Below are positions 8,956-17,417 of a stretch of DNA of 64,000 bases, piece by piece (the first letter of the stretch is position 1; the number at the start of each line of letters is the position of its first letter). Source of the DNA: Colwellia sp. Lineage in GTDB: Bacteria > Pseudomonadota > Gammaproteobacteria > Enterobacterales > Alteromonadaceae. The DNA is taken from positions 310,001 to 374,000 of the forward strand of contig JABSOZ010000005.1 in assembly GCA_013215295.1 (NCBI GenBank), in the 5' to 3' direction. The translations under genes were made by a program, and so were the position numbers. The notes below the pieces were generated by a model that was not told the DNA's origin, ran no database searches, and saw nothing but the letters and a program-made list of their open reading frames with translations.

Positions 8956-9983
8956 ATGAACTTGATGAAAAATATCAACAACAAATATTGTTTGAGAATG
9001 ACGAATTAATAACAAAAAAAAGTAACTTGCCTTCAATTGACCAGCAAGTCGTTGTTGAAAATGATGATTGGCAAAAAGAAGAAGACTTATCATTAACTGA
9101 ACACAGTGAGTATATTGAAGAAAAATCTAAACCTCGATGGTTATGGCGAAGTGTAGGTCTTGTTTTTACAGGGGTAGTTGCGGTAGAAACCTTTACTTTT
9201 TTTCAACAGGGATTTGCTCAATCTCCTATATTAGCCTCAATGTATGGCGTTTTATTGTTCGGGTTATCAGCCATTGTAGGCTCTACAGCAATAAGAGAAT
9301 TTTCAGCTTTAAGACAATTTAAGCGTCAACAAGTTACACAAAATAAAGCCAAAAATATCTTGTCATCTGAGTTAGCTGAACATCGTAACGTCGATGTCAA
9401 AGTTTTGTGTGCAAGTATTTCTGCGAATTTACCCTGCGACTTAATGTCTGAACATGAAAAAAGTTGGGCGCTATTTGCTAAAGATGAATACAGTGATGAA
9501 GAATTACTGCAATTATATTCGCGTGAAATTTTATCTAAAGTGGATGAAAAAGCGTTAGCCGAAGTCGCAAAGTTCTCTACGGAAGCTGTAGTATTAGTTG
9601 CTTTAAGCCCTATTGCTTTAGTTGATATGATGCTGATGTTTTGGCGAAACTTGAGAATGATAGATAAAATTGCAGGACTATACGGGTTGAAAATTGGTTA
9701 TTGGAGTCGGATAAAATTAATCAAACAAGTTTTTGTTAACATGGCTTATGCTGGCGCAAGTGAGTTAGTCATAGATCTAGGTGCAGATCTTGTAGGAGCA
9801 GAATTGTTGGGCAAATTATCGGCACGTATGGCTCAAGGTTTAGGTGCTGGCATGTTAACTTCACGTTTAGGTATTCAAACAATAAAACTTTGTCGTCCCA
9901 TTCCTTTTGAAGAAAACACACCAAAAATTGCTCATGTTAGAAAGAAAATACTCAGCCAAGTCAAAAAACTGCTAATCAGATAA
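8952..9983 (+). CDS. ycjF: YcjF family membrane protein (TIGR01620 / DUF697)
   Basis: This 343-aa protein has a charged N-terminus of about 60 residues, two closely spaced hydrophobic spans (residues about 65-115), then a DUF697 domain with hydrophobic segments (AVVLVALSPIALVDMMLMFW) and glycine-rich stretches such as QGLGAGMLTSRLG. It always accompanies ycjX in this group and is a predicted inner-membrane partner. Start and stop codons overlap its neighbours, so ycjX-ycjF and the next small gene are co-translated. Confidence 0.9.
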   Translation: MNELDEKYQQQILFENDELITKKSNLPSIDQQVVVENDDWQKEEDLSLTEHSEYIEEKSKPRWLWRSVGLVFTGVVAVETFTFFQQGFAQSPILASMYGVLLFGLSAIVGSTAIREFSALRQFKRQQVTQNKAKNILSSELAEHRNVDVKVLCASISANLPCDLMSEHEKSWALFAKDEYSDEELLQLYSREILSKVDEKALAEVAKFSTEAVVLVALSPIALVDMMLMFWRNLRMIDKIAGLYGLKIGYWSRIKLIKQVFVNMAYAGASELVIDLGADLVGAELLGKLSARMAQGLGAGMLTSRLGIQTIKLCRPIPFEENTPKIAHVRKKILSQVKKLLIR

Positions 9984-10210
9984 TGGTTGTTATTAGTGAA
10001 CGTGAAAAGCTTGAAATACTTGACGAATTAAGAACATCTTATCGAATTGATGTTATGCAACCCATTTATTATATGTTAAATAAAGTGAGTGATTTAGATA
10101 ACTTAAGAAAACATGAAGTATCCGAAATTATGGCGTTGGTTGAGCAAGCCAAAGCGTTAGGTTTGCATCCAGCACAATTTCCAGCCAAAGAAATCAAAAA
10201 AGCAAATTAA
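9983..10210 (+). CDS. Small conserved-looking hypothetical protein between ycjF and phhB
   Basis: This 75-aa protein is not recognised. Its ATG overlaps the ycjF stop (TAATG) and phhB follows within 11 bases, so it is part of the same transcript. It starts [18 protein letters not shown] and is predicted largely helical and soluble, with leucine-spaced segments ([18 protein letters not shown]) and no signal peptide. Codon use resembles its neighbours. A DNA-binding or adaptor role is possible from size and charge only; no function is assigned. Confidence 0.7.
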   Translation: MVVISEREKLEILDELRTSYRIDVMQPIYYMLNKVSDLDNLRKHEVSEIMALVEQAKALGLHPAQFPAKEIKKAN

Positions 10211-10220
10211 GGAAAAAGTG

Positions 10221-10559
10221 GTGACTGAGCAATTATCGGTACAAAAATGTGAAGCATGCAAAGTTGGCGCGCCACAAGTTAGTGATGAAGAATTACCAAC
10301 ATTATTGTCACAAATACCTGATTGGATCCCAGAGGTCCGTGATGGCGTGATGATGCTTGAACGCGAATATAAGTTTAAAAACTACAAACTATCATGGGCA
10401 TTTGCAAATAAAGTCTCTGAATTAGCCGAAGAAGAATTTCATCATCCTGCTATTTTATTAGAGTGGGGTAAAGTTAAAATTACTTGGTGGACACACGCTA
10501 TTAAAGGGCTGCACCGTAATGATTTTATTTGCGCAGCAAAAACCGATAAGCTTTTGTAA
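10221..10559 (+). CDS. phhB: Pterin-4a-carbinolamine dehydratase
   Basis: This protein of about 112 residues dehydrates the 4a-hydroxytetrahydropterin made by phenylalanine hydroxylase. It has the family motif [21 protein letters not shown] (residues about 73-93, with the catalytic histidines HH and the later H) and an N-terminal [15 protein letters not shown] typical of PhhB. Two GTG codons are possible starts (10218 and 10221); the second has better spacing from AAGGA at 10209-10213. No phhA is in the window, so its partner must be elsewhere. The aromatic theme continues with tyrR and maiA just downstream. Confidence 0.93.
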   Translation: MTEQLSVQKCEACKVGAPQVSDEELPTLLSQIPDWIPEVRDGVMMLEREYKFKNYKLSWAFANKVSELAEEEFHHPAILLEWGKVKITWWTHAIKGLHRNDFICAAKTDKLL

Positions 10560-10582
10560 TATTTACTTACATTGATAATAAC

Positions 10583-10609
10583 AGCCTCCTACCTAGGGGG
10601 CTTTTTTTT
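10583..10609 (+). terminator. Rho-independent terminator after phhB
   Basis: AGCCTCC pairs with GGGGGCT (one G-T pair) around a 6-base loop, followed by a run of eight Ts. It ends the ycjX-ycjF-phhB transcript and insulates tyrR. Confidence 0.85.
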
Positions 10610-10611
10610 GT

Positions 10612-10638
10612 TGTACAAATTAGTTTACAATAGTAAAC
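10612..10638 (+). promoter_or_regulatory. TyrR-box candidate upstream of tyrR
   Basis: TGTACA at 10612-10617, six bases, then TTTACA at 10624-10629 matches the known TyrR box TGTAAA-N6-TTTACA with one mismatch. Overlapping it, GTTTAC-AATA-GTAAAC at 10623-10638 is a perfect inverted repeat. Both lie 30-56 bases before the tyrR start, where autoregulation would act. The assignment is inferred from the motif and the gene. Confidence 0.55.
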
Positions 10639-10667
10639 AGGAAAACTAGGCTATTGAGGTAAGATGA

Positions 10668-12218
10668 ATGCGTTTAGAAATTGTTTGTTGTGATCGAGTA
10701 GGTATTGCTCAAGAAGTATTAGAAATATTTGTTGAACATAAGATCAACTTACGTGGTATCGAACTAAAGCAGCCCGGTGAAATATTCATCAATATTCCTG
10801 ATTTAGAATTCAGTGAATTACAAACGTTTATGCCACGTTTACGTCTAATTGAAGGTGTAAACGATGTTAAAACAACCCCTTTTATGCCATCTGAACGTGA
10901 ACGCAACGAACTCTCAACATTAATAAAAACTTTTCCTGATCCTTTTATATCTATAGATTCAAAAGGTGATATCCGTATTATTAATACGGTGGCTGCAGGC
11001 ATCATGGGCTGTAAAGAACATGAAATTGTCGGCGACAATGTGAGCAATTGGATAAAAGGTTTTAACTTTAGCCGTTGGTTAGATGCTGATGAAGTACTTG
11101 CTCAAACCCGTCGTTTGAAATTCCAAGATGATGATTTTGTTGCTGATATTATGCCTATTCATGTAACTGACCAAAGTGATGTACCTGTGTTAGCCGGTGC
11201 GGTATTAATTTTAAAATCAGAAGTGCGGTTAGGTCAGCAAATAAGTGCTTTTAAACAAGCTAATGAAAATAATTTTGCAGGTATACAAGCAAGTAGTGGT
11301 TCTATGCGTAAGGTTATTCGTGAAGCAAAACGTATGGCCTTGCTTGACTCTTCAATGCTCATAATCGGTGAAACCGGTACTGGTAAAGAGCTTTTAGCTC
11401 ACGCTTGCCATGCCGCGAGTGACAGATGCAACAAACCTTTTATGACGTTAAGTTGTGCAGCATTACCTGATGACGCAGCCGAAACAGAGCTTTTTGGTGC
11501 TGGCTCGCAAGGCGATATTAAAGCTAAGCGCGGAATATTTGAATCTGCAGATGGGGGGACTATATTTCTTGATGAAGTTGGAGAAATGTCGCCAAAATTA
11601 CAAACTAAAGTTCTGCGTGTAATTCAAGATGGTATTTTCCGACGAGTTAATGACGAAGAAGAGATAAAAGTTAATGTGAGGATCATCAGTTCAACTAATT
11701 GTGATTTGTTGAATATGGTCTCGACAGGTGACTTTAGAGAAGATTTATACTACCGACTCAATGTTCTTGGCCTTAATATACCTTCACTACGAGAGAGACG
11801 TTCTGACATCATTCCACTTGCAGAATTTTTTATCGTGAAGTTCGGCCAACGTATTGGTAAAACTATTGTCACTATGTCAGATGATTGCCGTGATTTTATT
11901 GAACATTATCCTTGGCCTGGCAATGTACGCCAACTTGAAAACGTATTAATTCGTGCGGTATCGTTAATGGAAGGTAGTATTGTAATGACGTCTCATTTGC
12001 AGCTACCAGCATATACGCGTGAACACGGTTATTTAGAACAAGAGTTTGAAGGAACATTAGACGCTGCAGTTAAAGGCTTTGAAGCAGACTTACTGAGAAA
12101 ACTATATCCGGCTTATCCAAGTACTCGACAATTAGCTAAAAAATTAGGTTTAAGTCATACGGCTATTGCGAATAAATTACGTGAATATGACATTAACAAA
12201 AAAACCGTAAAAATATAG
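10668..12218 (+). CDS. tyrR: TyrR, aromatic amino acid transcriptional regulator
   Basis: This 516-aa regulator has an N-terminal ACT domain (MRLEIVCCDRVGIAQEVLEI), a PAS domain near residues 80-190, an AAA+ domain with Walker A GETGTGKE and Walker B TIFLDEVGEM, and a C-terminal Fis-like helix-turn-helix (STRQLAKKLGLSHTAIANKL). The GAFTGA loop is absent (ELFGAGSQGD instead), as in E. coli TyrR, so it should not act with sigma-54. It responds to aromatic amino acids and ATP in the known family. The ATG at 10668 is used; the one at 10664 is out of frame. It lies between phhB and maiA, both of Phe/Tyr metabolism. Confidence 0.95.
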   Translation: MRLEIVCCDRVGIAQEVLEIFVEHKINLRGIELKQPGEIFINIPDLEFSELQTFMPRLRLIEGVNDVKTTPFMPSERERNELSTLIKTFPDPFISIDSKGDIRIINTVAAGIMGCKEHEIVGDNVSNWIKGFNFSRWLDADEVLAQTRRLKFQDDDFVADIMPIHVTDQSDVPVLAGAVLILKSEVRLGQQISAFKQANENNFAGIQASSGSMRKVIREAKRMALLDSSMLIIGETGTGKELLAHACHAASDRCNKPFMTLSCAALPDDAAETELFGAGSQGDIKAKRGIFESADGGTIFLDEVGEMSPKLQTKVLRVIQDGIFRRVNDEEEIKVNVRIISSTNCDLLNMVSTGDFREDLYYRLNVLGLNIPSLRERRSDIIPLAEFFIVKFGQRIGKTIVTMSDDCRDFIEHYPWPGNVRQLENVLIRAVSLMEGSIVMTSHLQLPAYTREHGYLEQEFEGTLDAAVKGFEADLLRKLYPAYPSTRQLAKKLGLSHTAIANKLREYDINKKTVKI

Positions 12219-12251
12219 AACATTCAACCATAAAACGAATAGAGATATAAC

Positions 12252-12905
12252 ATGAAACTTTTTGGCTATTGGCGTTCATCCGCAGCTTATCGCGTGAGAA
12301 TCGCTTTGCATTTGAAAAACATTGACTGTGAATATGTGTCAGTACATTTAGTTAAAAATGGTGGCGAACAACACAAAGAAGAATATATAGCACTGAATCC
12401 AAATCATTTAGTGCCCACTTTGATTGATGAAACAGATGATGGCGAGCTGGTGTTAAATCAAAGTATGGCTATACTTGATTATTTAGACAATCAAAACTCG
12501 CAATTACCTCTTTATCCAGAAAATATTTACGATAAAGCGCAAGTTCAAGCGATTGCTTTAGATATAGCTTGTGAAATTCATCCGGTAAATAATTTACGAG
12601 TTCAACAATATTTAGTGAAAACACTAGGGGTTAATGAATTAGATAAATCAGCTTGGAGTCATCATTGGATGGGGATTGGTTTTACTGCCTTAGAAGAGAA
12701 ACTTAAAAAAGTATCAGGAGAATTTTGTTACGGTGACCAAATAACAATTGCTGACTTGTGCCTTGTACCACAAGTTTATAATGCAAATCGATTTAAGGTG
12801 GATATGTCAGCATTTCCTCTTATTAATGGCATTGTTGAACGTTGTAACAAGATACCTGCGTTTATAAAAGCAATGCCTGAAAATCAAGAAGATGCCGTAT
12901 TATAA
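12252..12905 (+). CDS. maiA: Maleylacetoacetate isomerase (zeta-class glutathione S-transferase)
   Basis: This 217-aa enzyme isomerises maleylacetoacetate to fumarylacetoacetate in the homogentisate branch of tyrosine breakdown, using glutathione. The zeta-class motif YWRSSAAYRVRIAL is at residues 7-20 with the catalytic SSAAYR. The conserved N-cap region YGDQITIADLCLVPQVYN is in the C-terminal domain. It follows tyrR by 33 bases and is probably co-transcribed with it. No hmgA or fahA lies next to it, so the pathway is split in this genome. Confidence 0.93.
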   Translation: MKLFGYWRSSAAYRVRIALHLKNIDCEYVSVHLVKNGGEQHKEEYIALNPNHLVPTLIDETDDGELVLNQSMAILDYLDNQNSQLPLYPENIYDKAQVQAIALDIACEIHPVNNLRVQQYLVKTLGVNELDKSAWSHHWMGIGFTALEEKLKKVSGEFCYGDQITIADLCLVPQVYNANRFKVDMSAFPLINGIVERCNKIPAFIKAMPENQEDAVL

Positions 12906-13053
12906 TCGTTTAGTTATTATAAGTTAAAATAGAGAAATAAAATTTAGCATAAATATTACGTTGACCATGTGTTTTCCTTGCAACTGACATGAAAACGAGT
13001 TGCAATGGATTCTCATCATTCCTTTCTTTAGACAAATTGAATAATAGGTAACT
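12906..13053. other. Intergenic region with an 8-bp inverted repeat
   Basis: Between maiA and the DUF3014 gene, TTGCAACT at 12978-12985 and AGTTGCAA at 12998-13005 form a perfect inverted repeat with a 12-base spacer. It may be an operator or a small hairpin. No T-run follows, so it is not an obvious terminator. Confidence 0.35.
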
Positions 13054-13908
13054 ATGGAAGATCAAACGCAAACAGGCAAACAAACCTCATGGGGCATAAT
13101 TGCCGTTATTATTGCTATAGTGCTAGCTGCTTTAGTTTGGTTATATGTTTCATCTACGGAAAAAGAAGTCATAGTTGCAGTAGCTCCACCCCCTATTGTT
13201 AAGGCTGAAGTTAAACCAGAGCCAGAGCCTGAAATTATAGAACCCGAAATTATAGCTCCTGCCGTTGAGCCTGAACCTATTGTTGAAGTGGTACCAGAAC
13301 CTGTCTTGCCAAATTTAGATGAAAGTGATGCTTGGATACAAGAAAAGTTACCAACATTTACTTGGCGTAAAGAGCTTTTAAAACTCGTGATTAATAAAGA
13401 TATGATCCGTCGTTTTGTCGTCTTTACTGATAATTTTGCACAAGGTAATTTAGCTTACGAACATAGTCCTCTTATCAAGCCTAATACTAAATTTTTAGCT
13501 AATGAAATTAAAAATGGCGCAACAAGTGATTGGAAATGGGATGAATCGGCAACACGCCGGTTTACCCTTTATGTTGATTTACTAAGATCATTTGACAGTG
13601 AAACACTGGTTCAATGGTATTTCGAGATGAAACCTCTGATAGATCAAGCATATGCAGAGCTTGGCTACCCAGATGATAACTTTACTGACGTATTGCATGA
13701 TGCAATTACTAAAGTGCTAGATATGGAAATACCAAAAGAAACATTAGATTTAGTGCGCCCAAGTGTCATGTTTCGTTATAAAGATGCCGAAATAGAAGCG
13801 TTAGATGATGCCGACAAACTCTTATTACGTTTAGGAAAAGAAAACTTACTTGTCATCAAATCCGTTTTACTTGAGATAAATGAGCGGTTGGCGCGTCAAC
13901 GTTCGTAA
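13054..13908 (+). CDS. DUF3014 domain membrane-anchored protein
   Basis: This 284-aa protein has a cytoplasmic N-terminus, one membrane span (residues about 14-31), a proline/glutamate-rich linker (residues about 48-90, with repeated PEPE and EPIVE units), and a C-terminal DUF3014 domain starting near LDESDAWIQEKLP. The domain continues through MIRRFVVFTDNFAQGNLA and a long helical region. The function of the family is unknown. The linker suggests a periplasmic domain held away from the membrane. A hairpin terminator follows. Confidence 0.85.
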   Translation: MEDQTQTGKQTSWGIIAVIIAIVLAALVWLYVSSTEKEVIVAVAPPPIVKAEVKPEPEPEIIEPEIIAPAVEPEPIVEVVPEPVLPNLDESDAWIQEKLPTFTWRKELLKLVINKDMIRRFVVFTDNFAQGNLAYEHSPLIKPNTKFLANEIKNGATSDWKWDESATRRFTLYVDLLRSFDSETLVQWYFEMKPLIDQAYAELGYPDDNFTDVLHDAITKVLDMEIPKETLDLVRPSVMFRYKDAEIEALDDADKLLLRLGKENLLVIKSVLLEINERLARQRS

Positions 13909-13933
13909 ATAGTAGATAAATCTAAGTATATAC

Positions 13934-13972
13934 TCGCTTGTTTGTTCAAAAAACAAGCGAACGATTTTATTT
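13934..13972 (+). terminator. Probable terminator after the DUF3014 gene
   Basis: TCGCTTGTTT at 13934-13943 pairs with AAACAAGCGA at 13951-13960, followed by an imperfect T-rich tail. It lies 25 bases after the stop and 13 bases before the ffs promoter. Confidence 0.65.
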
Positions 13973-13985
13973 ATAAAACTAGCGC

Positions 13986-14014
13986 TTGCATCAAGCCAAA
14001 TCTTTAGCGATAAT
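13986..14014 (+). promoter_or_regulatory. Sigma-70 promoter of ffs
   Basis: TTGCAT at 13986-13991 and GATAAT at 14009-14014 are separated by exactly 17 bases. A start near 14022 would leave a 5-prime leader of about 27 bases before the mature 4.5S RNA, similar to the leader removed by RNase P in E. coli. Confidence 0.7.
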
Positions 14015-14048
14015 TCGCGCCGTTGCAGTGAGAGCTACAACTATCTAT

Positions 14049-14162
14049 GGTGACCCTTTCGGTCCCCTCGCAATGATACTCTGTGAACTCGGCCAGATCC
14101 GGAAGGAAGCAACCGCAGCAGACGACTCATGTGCCGAGGTGTGGCTGTTTGGGTTGCCACCC
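14049..14162 (+). ncRNA. ffs: 4.5S signal recognition particle RNA
   Basis: The 114-base RNA contains the highly conserved SRP apical region, with GGTCAGGTCCGGAAGGAAGC-like sequence (here CAGATCCGGAAGGAAGCAAC) and the partner GACGACTCATGTGCCGAG. The terminal helix is formed by GGTGACCC at 14049-14056 pairing with GGGTTGCC at 14151-14158, and the length equals that of E. coli 4.5S RNA. It binds Ffh for co-translational membrane targeting. No terminator hairpin follows; instead an integrase remnant begins 60 bases later. Confidence 0.95.
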
Positions 14163-14199
14163 AATCCCCTTAAATCAATGAGTTACACGCCTTTTAGCA

Positions 14200-14226
14200 G
14201 TTTTGCTACATGGAGTGCTACATGCT
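14200..14226 (+). repeat. Integrase-start repeat, copy 1
   Basis: GTTTTGCTACATGGAGTG followed, after three differing bases, by CATGCT is shared with 34562-34588 (24 of 27 bases identical). It covers the ribosome-binding site and first codons of the integrase remnant downstream of ffs. Confidence 0.7.
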
Positions 14227-14920
14227 TGCTTCAAATATTCCTTACTTACATTGTCGAAATGGTATCTATTACTATCGCAATCAATCCACGTGGAAGTCAT
14301 TAAAGACACGTTGTAAGAAAAAAGCCTTTAATTTACTTATAGATGTTCTATACGGCACGATGAGAGGTACGGTAGATAAATCTACCTACCTAGAAGTGTC
14401 TTATGACGCTAAAGCATCAAAGCCACAATCGTTTTCTGCGGTTGCTTCCTTCCCTAAATTTGGTGTACTGATAAAAGCTTATTTAAATGAGAATAGGCAT
14501 AGCTGGTGTGCTAGAGAATACACCCGTATTGAAAGCTCATTAAAATTATTACCTAAATCAAACATCACTAAAGAAGTAGCGATTGAATTAAAACAGTCAC
14601 TGTTAAAAGATAAAACCATTCAAACCTTTAATCGTTACCTTAAATACTTCAATGCTTTTTTTAGGTGGGTTATTGCTAATAACGCTGACATAACCAATAA
14701 CCCCTTTGATGGTTTAAAAGTTATCGAGAAGAAAACATCATCAGCCAGTAAACGTAATGCTTATACAGCCGAACACTTAGCTGAATTATTCCGATTTTCC
14801 AACAAATACGGCAAAGATGACATTCGTTATTGGTTGATTATGCTTGGGCGTTATATAGGGGCTAGGATGAATGAAATCTGTCAATTAAAGCCAGAGGACA
14901 TCACTGAAGAAGCTATATGA
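14222..14920 (+). pseudogene. Truncated tyrosine-type site-specific integrase next to ffs
   Basis: The 232-codon frame starts MLASNIPYLHCRNGIYYYR, the N-terminal arm typical of phage and genomic-island integrases. It contains a SAM-like core-binding domain (residues about 80-165) and the start of the catalytic domain up to the box I arginine (GRYIGARMNEICQLKPEDI). It then ends, so the HxxR box and the nucleophilic tyrosine are missing and it cannot recombine DNA. It lies 60 bases after the ffs 3-prime end, as expected for an element that integrated at the SRP RNA gene and later decayed. Confidence 0.85.
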
Positions 14921-15198
14921 ATTAATCGAATACCTTCAAAAGGATCTGCATTGATGGCTTCACAATACGTGACGAATTGCCTACCTTAACTATCTTGAGA
15001 TGTAATCTCAGCCATGAAACTGTCTAATTCACGACCTGCTGAAGCTTTAATGATATCAGCGTCTTCAGCTGTTTTGTCGACGAATTGACCTTTGTTCCTT
15101 TGTTCCTTTGTACTTCCTCTTCGGTTTTTATTGTTATTTATAGAGTAAACAAAAATAACTATCGGCCAAATATTTTTGTTAAATTTACCGAATTCCAT
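14921..15198 (-). pseudogene. Decayed or doubtful minus-strand ORF beside the integrase remnant
   Basis: A 70-codon frame runs from ATG at 15198 to a stop at 14986-14988, with one hydrophobic segment (IWPIVIFVYSI) and a charged C-terminal part. Reading past the stop, the same frame stays open to the integrase junction and looks protein-like (CEAINADPFEGIRLI). This suggests a gene broken by an in-frame stop and cut by the integrase boundary. The plus strand at about 15091-15110 has a short tandem repeat of TTTGTTCC. I do not recognise the family. Confidence 0.35.
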
Positions 15199-15258
15199 TT
15201 GTTCTTACCCACCTTACTGAGTAAAGGTAAAATGTTCACACATACGGATGCTTAATTA
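15199..15258. other. Short unassigned stretch before the paaZ promoter
   Basis: No gene, repeat or hairpin is evident between the decayed ORF and the paaZ operator. With the flanking remnant it makes up a gene-poor interval of about 450 bases at the left edge of the paa block. Confidence 0.4.
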
Positions 15259-15299
15259 ATGATACTACTATTGATGCGATTTATAAATATGTGTATCAT
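15259..15299 (+). promoter_or_regulatory. paaZ promoter with probable PaaX operator
   Basis: Half-sites ATGATAC (15259-15265) and GTATCAT (15293-15299) are inverted and 32 bases apart centre to centre. A sigma-70 promoter fits between and into them: -35 TTGATG (15271-15276), 17 bases, -10 TATCAT (15294-15299). The same arrangement occurs before paaA (28142-28180). PaaX is encoded in this cluster, so it is the natural candidate repressor. The assignment is inference. Confidence 0.55.
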
Positions 15300-15367
15300 A
15301 TATACATCTAATTATTGAGACTAAGAGAATAATACTCTTATCTACTATATTTATTACGGGAACAGAT

Positions 15368-17416
15368 ATGAAATCAAAAAGTTATTATTGTGGTGCATGG
15401 TTTGAAGGTGAAAATCAAGGTGTAGAAGTTCGTGATGCAGTAAACGGCGAAGTTATATGCAATGTAAGCAGTGAAGGTATTGATTTTGAAAAAATGGTGC
15501 AATATGCACGAAATGTCGGTGGTCCAGCGTTACGTGAGTTAACCATCCATGAAAGAGCGACTGCCCTGAAAAACTTAGGCAAATACTTAATGTCTAAGAA
15601 AGATCGCTACTATGAGATTTCATCAAAAACAGGCGCTACAAAACTAGATGGCTGGGTAGATATTGAAGGTGGTCTTGGCACCATGTTTAGTTATTCAGGT
15701 ATTGCCCGTCGTGAATTTGCTAATGAAAAATTTATTGTTGAAGGTCCGCCCGAGCCTCTTTCAGCTAATGGTACCTTTATTGGTCGTCATATTCTTACCT
15801 CAAAACCTGGCGTTTCAGTGCATATTAATGCCTTTAATTTCCCTTGCTGGGGCATGTTAGAAAAAATAGCACCTAGTTTAATTGCGGGTGTACCCGTCAT
15901 TGTTAAACCTGCAACCGTGTCCGCTTATTTAACACAAGCCATGGTTGAAGATATTATAGACTCCGGCTTATTGCCAGAAGGTTCAATTCAACTCATTTGT
16001 GGTGGTGTTGGCGATTTACTTAACTTACTTAATGAACAAGATGTGGTGACCTTTACGGGATCTGCAAGTACAGGTAAAAAACTACGTGCACATCCGAACA
16101 TTATTGACAACAGCATTCCATTTAACATGGAAGCTGATTCATTAAATTGTTCAATTTTAGGGGAAACTGTTGACGTTGAAGACCCTGAGTTTGACTTGTT
16201 CATAAAAGAAGTTAGCAGAGAAATGACGGTCAAAGCCGGTCAAAAATGTACCGCTATTCGTCGTATCATAGTACCTGCTAATAAGGTAGAAGCGGTAAGT
16301 AACGCATTAAAAGCGCGTTTAGACAAAATAACTTTAGGTGACCCAACAGCTGAAGGCGTGCGTATGGGACCATTAGTGGGTAGCTCACAACGCCGTGACA
16401 TTCGTGCCACAGTTGACCAATTAGCAGAACACTGTGAAGTAATTTACGGTGGTAATAATGCCGAAATGACACTTATTGGTGACAACGTCGACGAAAGCGC
16501 ATTTTACCCACCAACGTTATTATATTGCGCCGAACCATTAACAACTGATGCACCACACAGCATTGAAGCGTTTGGCCCAGTTAGTACAATTATGCCGTAT
16601 AACTCTATTGATGAAGCAATCAAGATTTCTCACTTAGGTAGAGGCAGTTTAGTTGGCTCTATTGTTACTTATGATGACAGCGAAGCGGCGAAAATAGTGA
16701 TGGGTGCAGCTACGTATCATGGTCGTATGCTAATACTAAACCGCGATTGTGCGAAAGAATCTACCGGTCATGGTTCTCCATTACCTTCACTCGTTCACGG
16801 TGGTCCGGGTCGTGCGGGTGGCGGTGAAGAACTTGGTGGTTCACGAGCGATTAAACATTATATGCAACGTACCGCTATTCAAGGTTCACCAACAACGTTA
16901 ATGGCCATTTGCCGAGAATACGTCGCTGGCGCTAAAACAACGAGTAGCGACAAACATCCTTTTCGCATGTACTTTGAAGAATTAAAAGTGGGTGAAAGTT
17001 TAACGACTCATCGTAGAACCGTAACCGAAGCTGACATTGTTAATTTTGGTTGTTTATCTGGCGATCATTTTTATGCCCATTTTGATGAAATGGCTGCAAA
17101 AGATTCATTCTTTGGTCAGCGCGTTGCTCATGGCTACTTTATTATTTCAGCCGCTGCGGGTATGTTTGTTGATCCAGCGCCGGGGCCAGTTATCGCCAAC
17201 TATGGTTTAGAAAACTTACGTTTTATCGAGCCTGTAGCGATTGGTGATACCATTCAAGTTAAGATTACCGCTAAGAAAAAAATCAAGAAAGATAAACGTC
17301 CTGATGACAAGTTTACAACGGGTGTCGTGGTTTGGGATGTACAAGTAACAAACCAACATGAAGATATCGTGGCAATTTACGACATCATGACCTTAGTTGA
17401 AAGAAAAGAAGCTTAA
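15368..17416 (+). CDS. paaZ: PaaZ, oxepin-CoA hydrolase / 3-oxo-5,6-dehydrosuberyl-CoA semialdehyde dehydrogenase
   Basis: This 682-aa bifunctional enzyme opens the oxepin-CoA ring and oxidises the resulting aldehyde with NADP. The N-terminal aldehyde dehydrogenase domain (residues about 1-520) has the motif HINAFNFPCWGMLEK, the catalytic glutamate in NMEADSLNC (about residue 255) and the catalytic cysteine in KAGQKCTAIRR (about residue 295). The C-terminal MaoC-type hydratase domain has CLSGDHFYAHFDEMAAKDSF and RVAHGYFIISA. Both active sites look complete and the length equals E. coli PaaZ. It is the first gene of the plus-strand paaZ-paaG-paaJ set. Confidence 0.96.
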   Translation: MKSKSYYCGAWFEGENQGVEVRDAVNGEVICNVSSEGIDFEKMVQYARNVGGPALRELTIHERATALKNLGKYLMSKKDRYYEISSKTGATKLDGWVDIEGGLGTMFSYSGIARREFANEKFIVEGPPEPLSANGTFIGRHILTSKPGVSVHINAFNFPCWGMLEKIAPSLIAGVPVIVKPATVSAYLTQAMVEDIIDSGLLPEGSIQLICGGVGDLLNLLNEQDVVTFTGSASTGKKLRAHPNIIDNSIPFNMEADSLNCSILGETVDVEDPEFDLFIKEVSREMTVKAGQKCTAIRRIIVPANKVEAVSNALKARLDKITLGDPTAEGVRMGPLVGSSQRRDIRATVDQLAEHCEVIYGGNNAEMTLIGDNVDESAFYPPTLLYCAEPLTTDAPHSIEAFGPVSTIMPYNSIDEAIKISHLGRGSLVGSIVTYDDSEAAKIVMGAATYHGRMLILNRDCAKESTGHGSPLPSLVHGGPGRAGGGEELGGSRAIKHYMQRTAIQGSPTTLMAICREYVAGAKTTSSDKHPFRMYFEELKVGESLTTHRRTVTEADIVNFGCLSGDHFYAHFDEMAAKDSFFGQRVAHGYFIISAAAGMFVDPAPGPVIANYGLENLRFIEPVAIGDTIQVKITAKKKIKKDKRPDDKFTTGVVVWDVQVTNQHEDIVAIYDIMTLVERKEA

Positions 17417-17417
17417 A

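Noticed and set aside
12990-13020. Fur-box-like sequence before the DUF3014 gene
   Set aside because: GAGTTGCAATGGATTCTCATC has only partial similarity to a Fur box and the gene has no evident iron link. It was not listed as a regulatory site.
13986-14303. Open frame of 105 codons over the ffs gene
   Set aside because: It lies over the 4.5S RNA and its promoter, has no ribosome-binding site and no protein-like pattern. The RNA explains the conservation.
15091-15110. Short tandem repeat TTTGTTCC as a possible CRISPR or phase-variable tract
   Set aside because: Only about two and a half units, without spacers and not in a confirmed gene. No CRISPR array was found in the window.
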